This document shows, in pieces, positions 8,406 to 16,928 of a stretch of 64,000 nt of DNA; the stretch's first letter is position 1; each line of letters starts with the position of its first letter. The notes under the pieces were generated by a model. It was given only the letters and a program-made list of their open reading frames with translations. It did not search any database and was not told the origin of the DNA. A program made the translations under genes and the position numbers. The DNA is from JAOUEA01 sp963821925 (GTDB lineage Bacteria; Actinomycetota; UBA4738; HRBIN12), in NCBI GenBank assembly GCA_963821925.1, contig CAWGFO010000010.1:314724-378723 (forward strand). Direction: 5' to 3'.

Positions 8406-8452
8406 CCACAAGATATAGTGGTACAAGCGGTCGTTTCGTCAAGATATTGGGA
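8406..8452 (+). promoter_or_regulatory. tandem NrdR boxes upstream of nrdJ
   Basis: Two 16-bp boxes fit acaCwAtATaTwGtgt: CCACAAGATATAGTGG at 8406-8421 and CGTCAAGATATTGGGA at 8437-8452. Their starts are 31 bp apart, about three helical turns, the usual spacing for cooperative NrdR binding. They lie just upstream of the nrdJ promoter. Confidence 0.82.
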
Positions 8453-8460
8453 GAATGATG

Positions 8461-8489
8461 TTGACACGCATCCGCCGCGGGGACAGAAT
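8461..8489 (+). promoter_or_regulatory. nrdJ promoter
   Basis: A consensus -35, TTGACA (8461-8466), is separated by 17 bases from CAGAAT (8484-8489), four of six matches to the -10. It directly follows the two NrdR boxes. The predicted transcript leader is about 85 bases; I see no cobalamin riboswitch in it. Confidence 0.6.
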
Positions 8490-8581
8490 CACGTCCCTGT
8501 TATTCCACCAGTGTGATCTTCCCCAGTGACACGGATCCGGCGGCGGAGCGTCGTCGGAACCGACGGAGAGGAGGAGGGGTC

Positions 8582-11344
8582 TTGGCCACGAAGCAGGGCG
8601 ATGTCGAGGTGATCCGCGAGGGACTGACGTTCAAGCGGTACTTCACGACCGACGGACGGCACCCGTTCGACGACGTCGAGTGGGAGATCCGCGACGCGGT
8701 CATCCCGAACTACAAGGAGGGCGGCAACGCCTTCGAGCAGCGCAACGTCGAGTTCCCGGTGACCTGGTCGCAGAACGCGACCAACATCGTCGCCCAGAAG
8801 TACTTCCGTGGCACCCTCGGCACCCCGCAGCGCGAGTCGAGCGTCCGCCAGCTGGCGAGCCGCGTCGTCGACACGATCCGCGGCTGGGGCGACAAGCACG
8901 GCTACTTCGCGACGCCCGAGGACGGGCAGATCTTCGCCGAGGAGCTGACCCACCTGATCGTCACCCAGAAGGCGGCCTTCAACTCGCCGGTCTGGTTCAA
9001 CGTCGGCGTGCCCGACACGCCGCAGCAGTGCTCGGCCTGCTTCATCCTCGCCGTCGACGACCACATGTCATCGATCCTCAACTGGTACGTCGAGGAGGGC
9101 ACGATCTTCAAGGGCGGGTCCGGCTCGGGCATCAACCTCTCGAAGATCCGCTCCTCGAAGGAAACGCTCGCCGGGGGCGGCACCGCGAGCGGCCCGGTGA
9201 GCTTCATGCGCGGCGCCGACGCCTCCGCCGGCACGATCAAGTCGGGCGGCAAGACGCGGCGCGCGGCCAAGATGGTGATCCTGAACGTCGACCACCCCGA
9301 CGTCGAGGACTTCATCTGGTGCAAGTCGAACGAGGAGCACAAGGCTCGCGCCCTGCGCGACGCCGGGTTCGACATGGACCTCGACGGCAAGGACAGCGCC
9401 TCGATCCAGTACCAGAACGCGAACAACTCGGTGCGCGTGACCGACGCGTTCATGCAGGCGTTCGAGCAGGACCAGGACTGGAAGCTGAAGGCCGTCACCA
9501 CGGGCGAGACGGCCGCCACGATCCGGGCGCGCGACCTGATGCGTCAGATCGCCGACGCGGCCTGGCAGTGCGCCGACCCCGGGATGCAGTACGACACCAC
9601 GATCAACGAGTGGCACACCTGCCCGGCGTCGGGCCGCATCAACGGCTCGAACCCCTGCAGCGAGTACATGCACCTCGACAACAGCGCGTGCAACCTGGCC
9701 TCGCTGAACCTGATGAAGTTCCTGAACGACGACGGCTCGTTCGACGTCGCGAGCTACCGGCACGCGGTCGAGGTCGTGTTCTCGGCGCAGGAGATGCTCG
9801 TCAGCGAGTCGAGCTACCCGACCGAGAAGATCGGCGAGAACGCCCGCGCGTACCGCCAGCTCGGGCTCGGCTACGCGAACCTCGGCGCCCTGCTGATGGC
9901 CCGTGGCCTCGCGTACGACTCCGACGCGGGCCGCGCCTGGGCGGGCGCGCTCACCGCGATCATGACCGGCCACGCGTACCGCACCTCGGCCAAGATCGCC
10001 GAGGTCATGGGGCCGTTCGAGGGCTACGCGCCCAACGCCGACGCGATGCTCCGCGTGATCCGCAAGCACCGGGCGGCGGCCGAAGAGATCGACGCCGAGC
10101 TGGTGCCCGAGGGCATGCTGTCCGCGGCCAAGCAGGCATGGGACGAGGCGATCTCGCTGGGCGAGCAGCACGGGTACCGCAACGCCCAGGCGTCGGTCCT
10201 CGCGCCCACCGGCACGATCGGCCTGATGATGGACTGCGACACGACCGGCATCGAGCCCGAGCTCGCGCTCGTCAAGACGAAGAAGCTCGTGGGCGGCGGC
10301 ACGATGCAGTTCGTGAACCAGACCGTCCCGCGCGCGCTCGACAAGCTCGGGTACTCCGAGGCGCAGATCGAGGACATCGTCGCGTACATCGCCGAGCACA
10401 ACTCGGTCGTCGAGGCCCCGCACCTGCGCGAGGAGCACTACTCGGTCTTCGACACCGCGATGGGGGCCCAGCCGATCCACTACATGGGCCACGTGCGGAT
10501 GATGGCCGCGGCGCAGCCGTTCATCTCGGGCGCGATCTCCAAGACGGTGAACATGCCGGAGGAGGCCACGATCGAGGAGGTCGAGCAGCTCTTCGTCGAG
10601 TCGTGGAAGCTCGGCCTGAAGGCGGTCGCGATCTACCGCGACAACTGCAAGGTCGCGCAGCCGCTCTCGGCCGACAAGAAGAAGGTGGCCGAGGCGCCCG
10701 AGCCCACCGAGTTGGCGCACCCGGTCCGCAAGCGCCTGCCGATGTCGCGGCCCTCGAAGACGACGTCGTTCCAGGTGGGCGACGCCGAGGGGTACATCAT
10801 CGCCGGCAGCTACCCCGACGACGGTCTGGGCGAGATCTTCCTGAAGACCTCGAAGCAGGGGTCGACGCTCAGCGGCGTGATGGACGCGTTCTCGATCGCG
10901 ATCTCGATCGGTCTGCAGTACGGGGTGCCGCTCGAGACCTTCGTCGAGAAGTTCATCAACATGAAGTTCGAGCCGAGCGGCATGACGAACGATCCGGACA
11001 TCCGGTTCGCGTCCTCGCTCCTCGACTACGTGTTCCGCCGGCTGGCGCTCGACAACCTGCCCACCGAGACGCGCGAGGGGCTGGGGATCAAGTCGATCGC
11101 CGAGCGTAAGGAGATCGCGCAGCTCGAGGCGGGAGCGAAGACCGCGGCACCCGCAGAGCCGGAGGCGCCGGTCCAGGCGACGGCGGCCGAGGCGGTGGGC
11201 ACGCCGGCGCTGATCGAGGTCACCGAGCGCCCCGGCGCCAAGGCCAGCGACGCACCGCTCTGCTACTCGTGCGGCTCGAAGATGCAGCCCGCGGGCTCGT
11301 GTTACGTCTGCACGAGCTGCGGGAGCACCAGCGGCTGCTCGTAG
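8582..11344 (+). CDS. nrdJ: vitamin B12-dependent (class II) ribonucleoside-diphosphate reductase
   Basis: Reduces ribonucleotides to deoxyribonucleotides with adenosylcobalamin as radical source, independent of oxygen. The 920-residue protein has NPCSEYMHLDNSACNLASLN (active-site region, near residue 357), LAPTGTIGLMMDCDTTGIEP, and a C-terminal zinc/redox tail with CYSCGSKM and CTSCG. I chose the TTG at 8582 because a strong GGAGAGGAGGAGG lies just upstream; an in-frame GTG at 8513 would put the ribosome site inside the coding region. It is regulated by NrdR through the two boxes upstream. Confidence 0.95.
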   Translation: MATKQGDVEVIREGLTFKRYFTTDGRHPFDDVEWEIRDAVIPNYKEGGNAFEQRNVEFPVTWSQNATNIVAQKYFRGTLGTPQRESSVRQLASRVVDTIRGWGDKHGYFATPEDGQIFAEELTHLIVTQKAAFNSPVWFNVGVPDTPQQCSACFILAVDDHMSSILNWYVEEGTIFKGGSGSGINLSKIRSSKETLAGGGTASGPVSFMRGADASAGTIKSGGKTRRAAKMVILNVDHPDVEDFIWCKSNEEHKARALRDAGFDMDLDGKDSASIQYQNANNSVRVTDAFMQAFEQDQDWKLKAVTTGETAATIRARDLMRQIADAAWQCADPGMQYDTTINEWHTCPASGRINGSNPCSEYMHLDNSACNLASLNLMKFLNDDGSFDVASYRHAVEVVFSAQEMLVSESSYPTEKIGENARAYRQLGLGYANLGALLMARGLAYDSDAGRAWAGALTAIMTGHAYRTSAKIAEVMGPFEGYAPNADAMLRVIRKHRAAAEEIDAELVPEGMLSAAKQAWDEAISLGEQHGYRNAQASVLAPTGTIGLMMDCDTTGIEPELALVKTKKLVGGGTMQFVNQTVPRALDKLGYSEAQIEDIVAYIAEHNSVVEAPHLREEHYSVFDTAMGAQPIHYMGHVRMMAAAQPFISGAISKTVNMPEEATIEEVEQLFVESWKLGLKAVAIYRDNCKVAQPLSADKKKVAEAPEPTELAHPVRKRLPMSRPSKTTSFQVGDAEGYIIAGSYPDDGLGEIFLKTSKQGSTLSGVMDAFSIAISIGLQYGVPLETFVEKFINMKFEPSGMTNDPDIRFASSLLDYVFRRLALDNLPTETREGLGIKSIAERKEIAQLEAGAKTAAPAEPEAPVQATAAEAVGTPALIEVTERPGAKASDAPLCYSCGSKMQPAGSCYVCTSCGSTSGCS

Positions 11345-11364
11345 TTCCCCACGCGAGACCCCGA

Positions 11365-11390
11365 GGCCGGGGCCCTGACGGGCCCCGGCC
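11365..11390 (+). terminator. hairpin after nrdJ
   Basis: Perfect 11-bp stem GGCCGGGGCCC / GGGCCCCGGCC with a TGAC loop, about 20 bases after the nrdJ stop. It is GC-only without a T-tract, but its strength and position suit a terminator. Confidence 0.65.
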
Positions 11391-11433
11391 GCTCGCGTTG
11401 GATGGGTCGGCGCCGTCGGGTAGCCTTCGCGCC

Positions 11434-11811
11434 ATGAGTCACCGCGGCGCCCGGCTGGTCGGCCTCCACCACGTCCAGCTCGCGATGCCCCCCGACGAGG
11501 AAGAGGCGGCCGTGAAGTTCTACGGTGCGATCCTCGGGCTCGAGCAGGTGCCCAAGCCGGCCGATCTCTCGCCGCGCGGCGGCGTGTGGTTCCGCACCGG
11601 CGACCTCGAGGTCCACCTGGGGATGGAGGAACCGTTCTCGCCGGCGGTGAAGGCCCATCCCGCGTTCCTCGTCGACGGTCTCGAGACGATGAAGGCGAGG
11701 ATCGAGGCCGCCGGGTACCGCGTCACCGACACCGTCCAGATCGAGGGGTTCCATCGCGTCTACGTGCGCGACCCCTTCGGAAACCGCGTGGAGCTGATCG
11801 AGCCGGCGTGA
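11434..11811 (+). CDS. VOC/glyoxalase-fold protein
   Basis: A 125-residue single VOC-domain protein (glyoxalase/bleomycin-resistance/dioxygenase superfamily). It has the typical opening LHHVQLAMP, the central EVHLGME strand and the closing VRDPFGNRVELIEP motif, in which the C-terminal glutamate and the early histidine are the usual metal ligands. The substrate is unknown. Its stop overlaps the GTG of a second, closely similar VOC gene, and then dut, so it begins a four-gene overlapping run. The two probably arose by tandem duplication. Confidence 0.85.
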   Translation: MSHRGARLVGLHHVQLAMPPDEEEAAVKFYGAILGLEQVPKPADLSPRGGVWFRTGDLEVHLGMEEPFSPAVKAHPAFLVDGLETMKARIEAAGYRVTDTVQIEGFHRVYVRDPFGNRVELIEPA

Positions 11812-12188
11812 GCGGGGGATGGCGCTTCGAGGGCTGGCACCACGTGCTCCTCGCGATGCCGCCCGGGGGAGAAGAGGCCGCCGACGGCTTCTACGCGGAG
11901 CGCCTGGGGCTCGAGGCCGTGCCCAAACCCGCGCACCTCGCGACCCGCGGCGGCCGGTGGTACCGCGGCGCCGGGCTCGAGTTGCACCTGGGGGCGGAGG
12001 ACGGGTTCCGGGCATCGACGAAGTCCCATCCCGCGATGCGGGTCCGCGGCCTCGCGGAACTCCGCCGGGCCCTCGAGCGCGACGGCGTGACGGTGACCGA
12101 TGACACCCAGCTCGACGGCCACGAACGGTGGTACGTCACCGATCCCTTCGGGAACCGGCTCGAGCTGATCGAGGAGGTGACCGCCTGA
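11808..12188 (+). CDS. VOC/glyoxalase-fold protein, tandem paralogue
   Basis: A 126-residue VOC-domain protein clearly related to the preceding gene: both share HHV-LAMPP, LGLE-VPKPA-L, RGG-W and DPFGNR-ELIE blocks at matching positions. The GTG start overlaps the previous stop by 4 bases. It may pair with the upstream product to make one two-domain active unit, as many VOC proteins are dimers of this fold; that is inference. The stop overlaps the dut ATG. Confidence 0.83.
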   Translation: MSGGWRFEGWHHVLLAMPPGGEEAADGFYAERLGLEAVPKPAHLATRGGRWYRGAGLELHLGAEDGFRASTKSHPAMRVRGLAELRRALERDGVTVTDDTQLDGHERWYVTDPFGNRLELIEEVTA

Positions 12189-12622
12189 TGGAACTCCCGT
12201 TCGTACGGCTGCATCCCGACGCCGCGCTCCCGTCGGCGCACCACCCGGGAGATGCGGGGCTCGACCTGCGGGCGGTGGCCGACGTGAAGGTGGCGCCGGG
12301 GGAGCGCGCGATGGTGCCGACCGGCGTGGCGGTCGCGATCCCCGAGGGGCACGCCGGCCTCGTGCTTCCGCGCTCGGGCCTCGCGACGAAGCAGGGTCTC
12401 ACGCTGGCCAACGCGCCCGGCCTGATCGACGCCGGGTACCGTGGCGAGGTGATCTGCGCCGTGGTGAACCTGGACCCCTCGACGCCGGTCGCGATCGCGA
12501 AGGGTGACCGGATCGCGCAGCTGGTGATCGTCGAGGTGCCCGAGGTCGTGCCCGCGTGGGCCGAGTCGTTGCCCGAGACGGTGCGCGGCGGCGGAGGGTT
12601 CGGCTCGACGGGGACGTCGTGA
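12188..12622 (+). CDS. dut: dUTP pyrophosphatase
   Basis: Hydrolyses dUTP to dUMP, keeping uracil out of DNA and supplying dTMP synthesis. The 144-residue protein shows the five trimeric dUTPase motifs: PGDAGLDLRA, PRSGLA, GLIDAGYRGEV, GDRIAQLVI and the C-terminal RGGGGFGSTG that closes over the active site. It overlaps genes on both sides by 1-4 bases. Nearby nrdR and nrdJ make this a nucleotide-supply neighbourhood. Confidence 0.96.
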   Translation: MELPFVRLHPDAALPSAHHPGDAGLDLRAVADVKVAPGERAMVPTGVAVAIPEGHAGLVLPRSGLATKQGLTLANAPGLIDAGYRGEVICAVVNLDPSTPVAIAKGDRIAQLVIVEVPEVVPAWAESLPETVRGGGGFGSTGTS

Positions 12623-13134
12623 ACGTCCGGCTCGAGTCTCCGGCGGACCGCGAGGCCTCGGTCGAGGTGGAGCGGCTCGCGTTCGAGGGACCGGTCGAGC
12701 CCGCGATCGTCGAGCGCGTGCGTGATCAAGAGGGCGCCTTCGCGCTCGTGGCGGACGACGAGGGCGAGATCGTGGGCCACGTGCAGTTCAGTCGGGCGTG
12801 GGTGGGGGAGCTGCCCGTGGTCGCGCTGGGGCCGATCGGCGTGCGGCCCGAGCGGCAGCGCCAGGGGATCGGGAGTGCGCTCGTCGCCGAGGGGCTCGAG
12901 GAGGCGCGCCGACGAGGCGAGCCCGCGGTGATCCTCCTCGGCGACCCGGCCTTCTACGGCCCGCGCGGCTTCATCGCCGCCGCCGAGTTCGGCCTGCGCA
13001 ACCCGTTCGCCGGGATCGAGGAGGAGGGCTTCGTGATCGGCGAGGAGGACTTCCGCGTGGCGGTGCTGGGCGATCCGGCACCCGTGCTCGACGGCGAGGT
13101 GCGCTGGGACCCGGCCTTCTACGAGGCCGGTTGA
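12619..13134 (+). CDS. GNAT-family N-acetyltransferase
   Basis: A 171-residue protein of the GCN5-related fold. The acetyl-CoA loop reads GVRPERQRQGIGSALV and is followed by LLGDPAFYGPRGF, a block common in putative acetyltransferases of the YhbS-like group. The GTG start overlaps the dut stop by 4 bases. The substrate cannot be told. It ends the four-gene run, about 40 bases before tRNA-Gly. Confidence 0.85.
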   Translation: MNVRLESPADREASVEVERLAFEGPVEPAIVERVRDQEGAFALVADDEGEIVGHVQFSRAWVGELPVVALGPIGVRPERQRQGIGSALVAEGLEEARRRGEPAVILLGDPAFYGPRGFIAAAEFGLRNPFAGIEEEGFVIGEEDFRVAVLGDPAPVLDGEVRWDPAFYEAG

Positions 13135-13172
13135 AGCAGTCAGCGAGCCCGGTTAGCATGGGGTGACACCAC

Positions 13173-13249
<77 letters not shown>

Positions 13250-13261
13250 ATGAACCGCAGG

Positions 13262-14256
13262 TCAGGGCCGGTGAAAGCCGGTCCTGACGCTATTTGGGAG
13301 ATGCTCGTCCCGTCCTCGTCCCGCGCTGGTCCCGCGGCGGCCGCCCGATAGGTCGCCACCAAGACCCTCTCGGAGTCGCTCGTCGAGGCTCGGTAGCAGG
13401 TGCCCGTAGCGGTCCATGGTGAGTCGCGTGGTCGGATGTCCGAGCCGTTCGGCGATCTCTTTCGCGTGAGCGCCCTTGGCGATGAGCAGGGCCGCGCACG
13501 TGTGCCGCAGGTCGTGGAACCGTAGGTCGGGGTCGAGCCCCGCTCGCGTGAAGGCGGGCTTGTAGTGGCGGCGGTAGAAGTTGCGACGCCTGAGCGCCAT
13601 CCCCTCGGCGGAGCTGAACACGTGGCCGTCGACGCTCGGGAAGCGGCCGATGTGTTCGCCGAGCATCTCCGCGAGGAACCGGGGGAGTGAGCTCGTCCGC
13701 CGCGCCTCGTCTTGGTCGGCCCGAGGTGGAGGTGCCCCCCGACCTCGGCGAGCGCCTCCACGACGTCGATGGTGCCGCGGAGGACGTTCACGCGCTCGAC
13801 CCGGAGCGCCGCCAGCTCACCCCAGCGCATCCCTGTGTAGGCCGCGGTGAAGATTAACGCCCGGAAGCGGGGGTCGATCGCGCAGGCCAGCGCGGCCACC
13901 TGCTCGGCATCGAGGAACCGCATCTCCACTCGGGCCGTTTCCTTCGGTAAGTCGACGCCGAAGCACGGGGTGCGCCCGATGATCCCGTCGGCTTCGGCGG
14001 TCGACATGATCTTCGCCAAGGCTGCGGAACGTCGCGCCCACCGTGGCCGGCGCGCGACCCCTTGGAGATCATCTCGGAGACGAACGCCCGGACGTCGACA
14101 GGGCGGATCGCCGCCATCGGCATGTCGCCGAAGTGGGGGAGGATGTGATTCCGCAGGCGCCCCTCGATGTTGGCGCGCGTCCCCGGGCGCAGGTGCGTCG
14201 TCATGGCGAGCCAGGACGGCACCCTTGCTCCCCACGATGTCGGCTACCCGGACCAC
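13262..14256 (-). pseudogene. tyrosine recombinase/integrase, frameshifted
   Basis: Three consecutive segments in different frames reconstruct one integrase. The N-terminal SAM-like core-binding part (HLRPGTRANIEGRLRNHI) lies about 14.1-14.2 kb. The middle, with the first catalytic arginine in TGMRWGELAAL, is at about 13.75-14.0 kb. The C-terminal part, at 13.26-13.67 kb, has HDLRHT, LGHPTTRLTMDRYGHL and the nucleophilic tyrosine. At least two frameshifts separate them, and the 5' boundary is uncertain. All catalytic residues are otherwise present, so the gene is recently broken or the breaks are sequence errors. It presumably inserted island A. Confidence 0.85.
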
Positions 14257-14371
14257 TGCCGAGCCCTCGGCGAAGCTCAGACCCCCCGCGATCCGCTGGC
14301 CGACTCTGGAAAGGATGTGACCTTTGGCGTTCCTGGCCCGTCTGTAAGGGTGATGGACCAGCGCAGGATTA

Positions 14372-14869
14372 TTGTGGGAGGACCGAACGGCCGAGATCGA
14401 GGATCTCTTCAGGGCGCACTGGCCCCTGGTGTTCCGCTACCTGCACAGGCGCACGGGCGATCGCGCAGCGGCGGAAGACCTCGCGCAGGAGACGTTCCTC
14501 CGAGCGACCAGGGCGTTGCTCGGTTGGCGCGGCGGAAGGCCGGAGGCGTGGCTCCTCACGATCGCCGGGAACGTGTTCATCGACGACGCCCGTCGCCGCA
14601 AGGTGAGCCTGCCTCTCGTGGAGGAGCTCCTCCCTTCCTCTGCCGAGGAGAACGCGGCGACGCGCGTCGACGTTATCGAGGCTCTTCGCCGTCTCCCCCC
14701 ACAGCAGGCGCAGCTCCTGCGGCTCGTGCACATGTACGGGTTCACCCACGCGGAGGTCGCGGCGATGAGCGGAACAAGCACGGAAGCGATCAAGACCGCC
14801 GCCTGGCGAGCGCGTCGCGCGTTCCGTGCCACCTACGGAGAGGACGGTGACGATGATGGGGCGCAATGA
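14372..14869 (+). CDS. ECF-type RNA polymerase sigma factor
   Basis: A 165-residue sigma-70-family factor with only regions 2 and 4. Region 2 includes FRAHWPLVFRYLHRRTGD and AAEDLAQETFLRA; region 4 is ALRRLPPQQAQLLRLVHMYGFTHAEVA followed by the recognition helix STEAIKTAAWRARRAF. It should redirect polymerase to a small set of promoters in response to an envelope signal. The start is GTG at 14372. The next gene begins inside its last codons and encodes a membrane protein, the standard sigma/anti-sigma layout. Confidence 0.9.
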   Translation: MWEDRTAEIEDLFRAHWPLVFRYLHRRTGDRAAAEDLAQETFLRATRALLGWRGGRPEAWLLTIAGNVFIDDARRRKVSLPLVEELLPSSAEENAATRVDVIEALRRLPPQQAQLLRLVHMYGFTHAEVAAMSGTSTEAIKTAAWRARRAFRATYGEDGDDDGAQ

Positions 14870-15761
14870 CGACGACCGAGACTACATCGAGTTGTCCGAG
14901 ATCCCGGAGTTCGACGAGCGATCGACGCGGAGGATGATCCGGCGCGGAGTTCTGCGTACCGTCCTGGCCGTGATCGGGGTGCTGCTGCTCGGCTCGAGCC
15001 TTCTTCAGCTCGGCTCAGACGTGTTGTTCCATGCGTCAGGGTCTGAGGACCGCCTCGAGTCGGTCGCGATGCCGGCGATATCCGTTCGCTATCCCGAGTA
15101 CGACGAGGCAGGCGGAGGTTGCTGCAACACGGGGATCACGTCGTCGACGGGGTTCGTCGAGTTCGATCTCAGATCGCCGACGATGCAGCAGACAACCTCG
15201 CTCGAGCTGCAAGTCGATCTCAGGGGACGGCTCGACGCCTACTCGTATCAAGTTCCACAGTCCCCCTTGGGGAGCGTGGTGCAAGGCTGGAACGGGGGAG
15301 GCACGAACGGGCAGGCCGTGCTGATGGAACTGCCCGACCAGACGTCCGCTAGCGCGGTCATCGTCTTTTCCGAGCCGCTGGATCAGGCGGGTGTGGACGA
15401 GGTACTCCGACGACTGGGTCTCCCCAGGTTCGCCGCATCGGTGTTGTTCGACGTCCCGTCTGATCTTCGCTGGGTCGGGAGTCCTCACGGCTCCGCGACC
15501 CGTATCGGCTGGCCGGAAGCGTCGATCGCGGCGTTCTCAGAGTGGGCGGGGTCGCTCTCCACGTCCGACGATCAGATGCTGCACGTGATCGGCCTTCCCC
15601 ACGCGACAGATCTTCCCGCCATCGCGGAACGTGGGGCGAGCGGGCTGGTCGTGTCCAGCCAACCGGTGCCGGCTCTTCGCCGTCTCTTCGAGGATCAGCT
15701 CGTCGCGAACGTGCTGCCGGGGGAGGTCACGTTTGACATCGGGCTTGACACGTCCACCTGA
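14853..15761 (+). CDS. membrane-anchored protein, probable anti-sigma factor or sensor for the ECF sigma
   Basis: A 302-residue protein with a short acidic cytoplasmic N-terminus (about 30 residues), one membrane segment (VLRTVLAVIGVLLLGSSLLQ, about residues 32-51) and a long extracytoplasmic domain containing GGGCCNTGI. I do not see a classical zinc anti-sigma domain; the layout resembles the Sigma_reg_N/Sigma_reg_C partner proteins of some ECF factors. Two adjacent ATGs (14853 and 14856) follow GGAGAGG; the gene overlaps the sigma factor by 17 bases, indicating coupled translation. The role is inferred from this pairing. Confidence 0.7.
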   Translation: MMGRNDDDRDYIELSEIPEFDERSTRRMIRRGVLRTVLAVIGVLLLGSSLLQLGSDVLFHASGSEDRLESVAMPAISVRYPEYDEAGGGCCNTGITSSTGFVEFDLRSPTMQQTTSLELQVDLRGRLDAYSYQVPQSPLGSVVQGWNGGGTNGQAVLMELPDQTSASAVIVFSEPLDQAGVDEVLRRLGLPRFAASVLFDVPSDLRWVGSPHGSATRIGWPEASIAAFSEWAGSLSTSDDQMLHVIGLPHATDLPAIAERGASGLVVSSQPVPALRRLFEDQLVANVLPGEVTFDIGLDTST

Positions 15762-15804
15762 GTGGGCCCAAACGAGGAGATGCGACGTCATAAGAGCCGA
15801 GCAA

Positions 15805-16305
15805 GTGGTCGCGCTTGTCCGCGACCTAGAAGATCACGGGATCACGCTGTGGCTTGTGGGGGGATGGGGCGTCGATGCCCTGCTCGGCGAGCAGACCCGC
15901 GACCACCATGACGTGGACGTGCTCGTCGATGTTGCCGACCTCGAGCGGTTCGTCGAGCGACTCCGTGCTCTCGGGTTCGAGTACACTTACGCCTGGGATG
16001 AAACGCGGAACCTGAGTCACGACTCGTGGCTTGCGATCCGAGAACTACCAAGCGCGTTCGTCTACGTGCACCCAGACGGACGCGAGGTGGACACGCACGT
16101 CCTCGGTGACGCGGACGGTGCCGAACCCGTGCCGCTATGGGACACGACCGTTGTCATCCCTAGGGGCGGCCTGCAGGCGATCGGCGTGGTCGCTGGCAAG
16201 CACGTGCGATGCATCAGCGCGGAGATGCAACGCCTCGCCCATGAGGGTTACGAGCTTCCAGCGCAGCACCTCGAGGACATGCGGCGCCTCGCCGGGGCCT
16301 CGTAG
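15805..16305 (+). CDS. nucleotidyltransferase-fold protein, ANT(2'')/Lnu-like
   Basis: About 166 residues with the aminoglycoside/lincosamide nucleotidyltransferase signature: LWLVGGWGVDALLG followed by RDHHDVDVLVD, which supplies the paired metal-binding aspartates. The rest matches the length of single-domain members that transfer AMP to a small molecule. It could be a resistance enzyme or an unrelated transferase. The start is uncertain: the frame is open further upstream without ATG, GTG at 15805 has a weak ribosome site, and GAGGAG lies at 15774-15779 before no standard start codon in this frame. Confidence 0.7.
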   Translation: MVALVRDLEDHGITLWLVGGWGVDALLGEQTRDHHDVDVLVDVADLERFVERLRALGFEYTYAWDETRNLSHDSWLAIRELPSAFVYVHPDGREVDTHVLGDADGAEPVPLWDTTVVIPRGGLQAIGVVAGKHVRCISAEMQRLAHEGYELPAQHLEDMRRLAGAS

Positions 16306-16335
16306 CTCACCTCCGATTCGTGTTCAACTCCACGC

Positions 16336-16651
16336 ATGGCCCGATCGGCCTCGAAGGTCGTTCGGGGGGCTCTCCGACTGGCTCTCGAAGTGGATGGGCT
16401 CGCATTGGGCGTTCCTGATCGCGGCCGTGCTCGTCGTGATCGGCCTTCTGACCTTCGGGGTGAACGACACATCGGTATCAGCATCGTGACCCTCTTGATG
16501 GTGTTCGTCCTGCAGAACACCCAGAACAAGGATTCGGCGGCCCTCCACCTGAAGCTCGAAGAGATCATCCGAGGAGATCGAGGAACTCCAAGCGGATCTC
16601 GACGCGGCTCCGCCTGTGTTCACGGAAACCGCAGAGTCACCAGACGCCTAG
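16336..16651 (+). pseudogene. low-affinity iron permease-like membrane protein, frameshifted
   Basis: Pieces in three frames reconstruct a small membrane protein. WMGSHWAFLIAAVLVVIGLL (first membrane span) is followed after a frame change by ISIVTLLMVFVLQNTQNKDS and ALHLKLEEII, then after another change by EELQADLDAAPPVFTE and a stop. The block LMVF-QNTQN-DS-AL-LKL-E is diagnostic of the low-affinity iron permease / DUF family. About ten residues between the two spans are missing as well, so this one is probably truly degenerate. Confidence 0.65.
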
Positions 16652-16907
16652 CTATTTGGAGGCGTTCGTCGAAGTCGGCCTTCCCGTTACCGACATCACC
16701 CGCGTCGCAGTAGCCCCTCCAAGGGAGCTTCCCCCACCAGTGACGCTCGGCCCACTCCTTGACCTCGGCGGCGTCCCACCTGCGCCGCGGGTCCGTCACG
16801 ACAGGCGCAGGGAAGCTCTCGTGGTCGTTCACGATCTGCCGCGCCCGCTCCCGCGTGACGTGCAGATAGCGCCCCACCTCGGACGTGTTCATGGTCGGCC
16901 TGTCCAT
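16620..16907 (-). CDS. small helix-turn-helix DNA-binding protein (AlpA/excisionase-like)
   Basis: A 95-residue protein whose first 60 residues form a MerR/excisionase-type winged helix: TSEVGRYLHVTRERARQIV, then FPAPVVTDPRRRWDAAEVKEW. Such proteins in integrated elements control excision or neighbouring promoters. A 15-bp palindrome lies 5 bases upstream and may be its operator. The C-terminal tail (after about residue 65) overlaps the broken permease on the other strand and looks unstructured. The start could also be the ATG at 16892. Confidence 0.6.
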   Translation of the reverse strand: MDRPTMNTSEVGRYLHVTRERARQIVNDHESFPAPVVTDPRRRWDAAEVKEWAERHWWGKLPWRGYCDAGDVGNGKADFDERLQIARRLVTLRFP

Positions 16908-16912
16908 GGCGA

Positions 16913-16927
16913 GGGGTACGGTACCCC
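16913..16927. promoter_or_regulatory. palindromic operator candidate
   Basis: GGGGTAC-G-GTACCCC, a perfect inverted repeat with a one-base centre, lies between the minus-strand HTH gene and the plus-strand HTH remnant. It is placed to control both directions. Confidence 0.5.
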
Positions 16928-16928
16928 A

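Noticed and set aside
8292..8581. Cobalamin riboswitch upstream of the B12-dependent reductase
   Set aside because: No B12-box or the conserved core could be found; control is better explained by the NrdR boxes.
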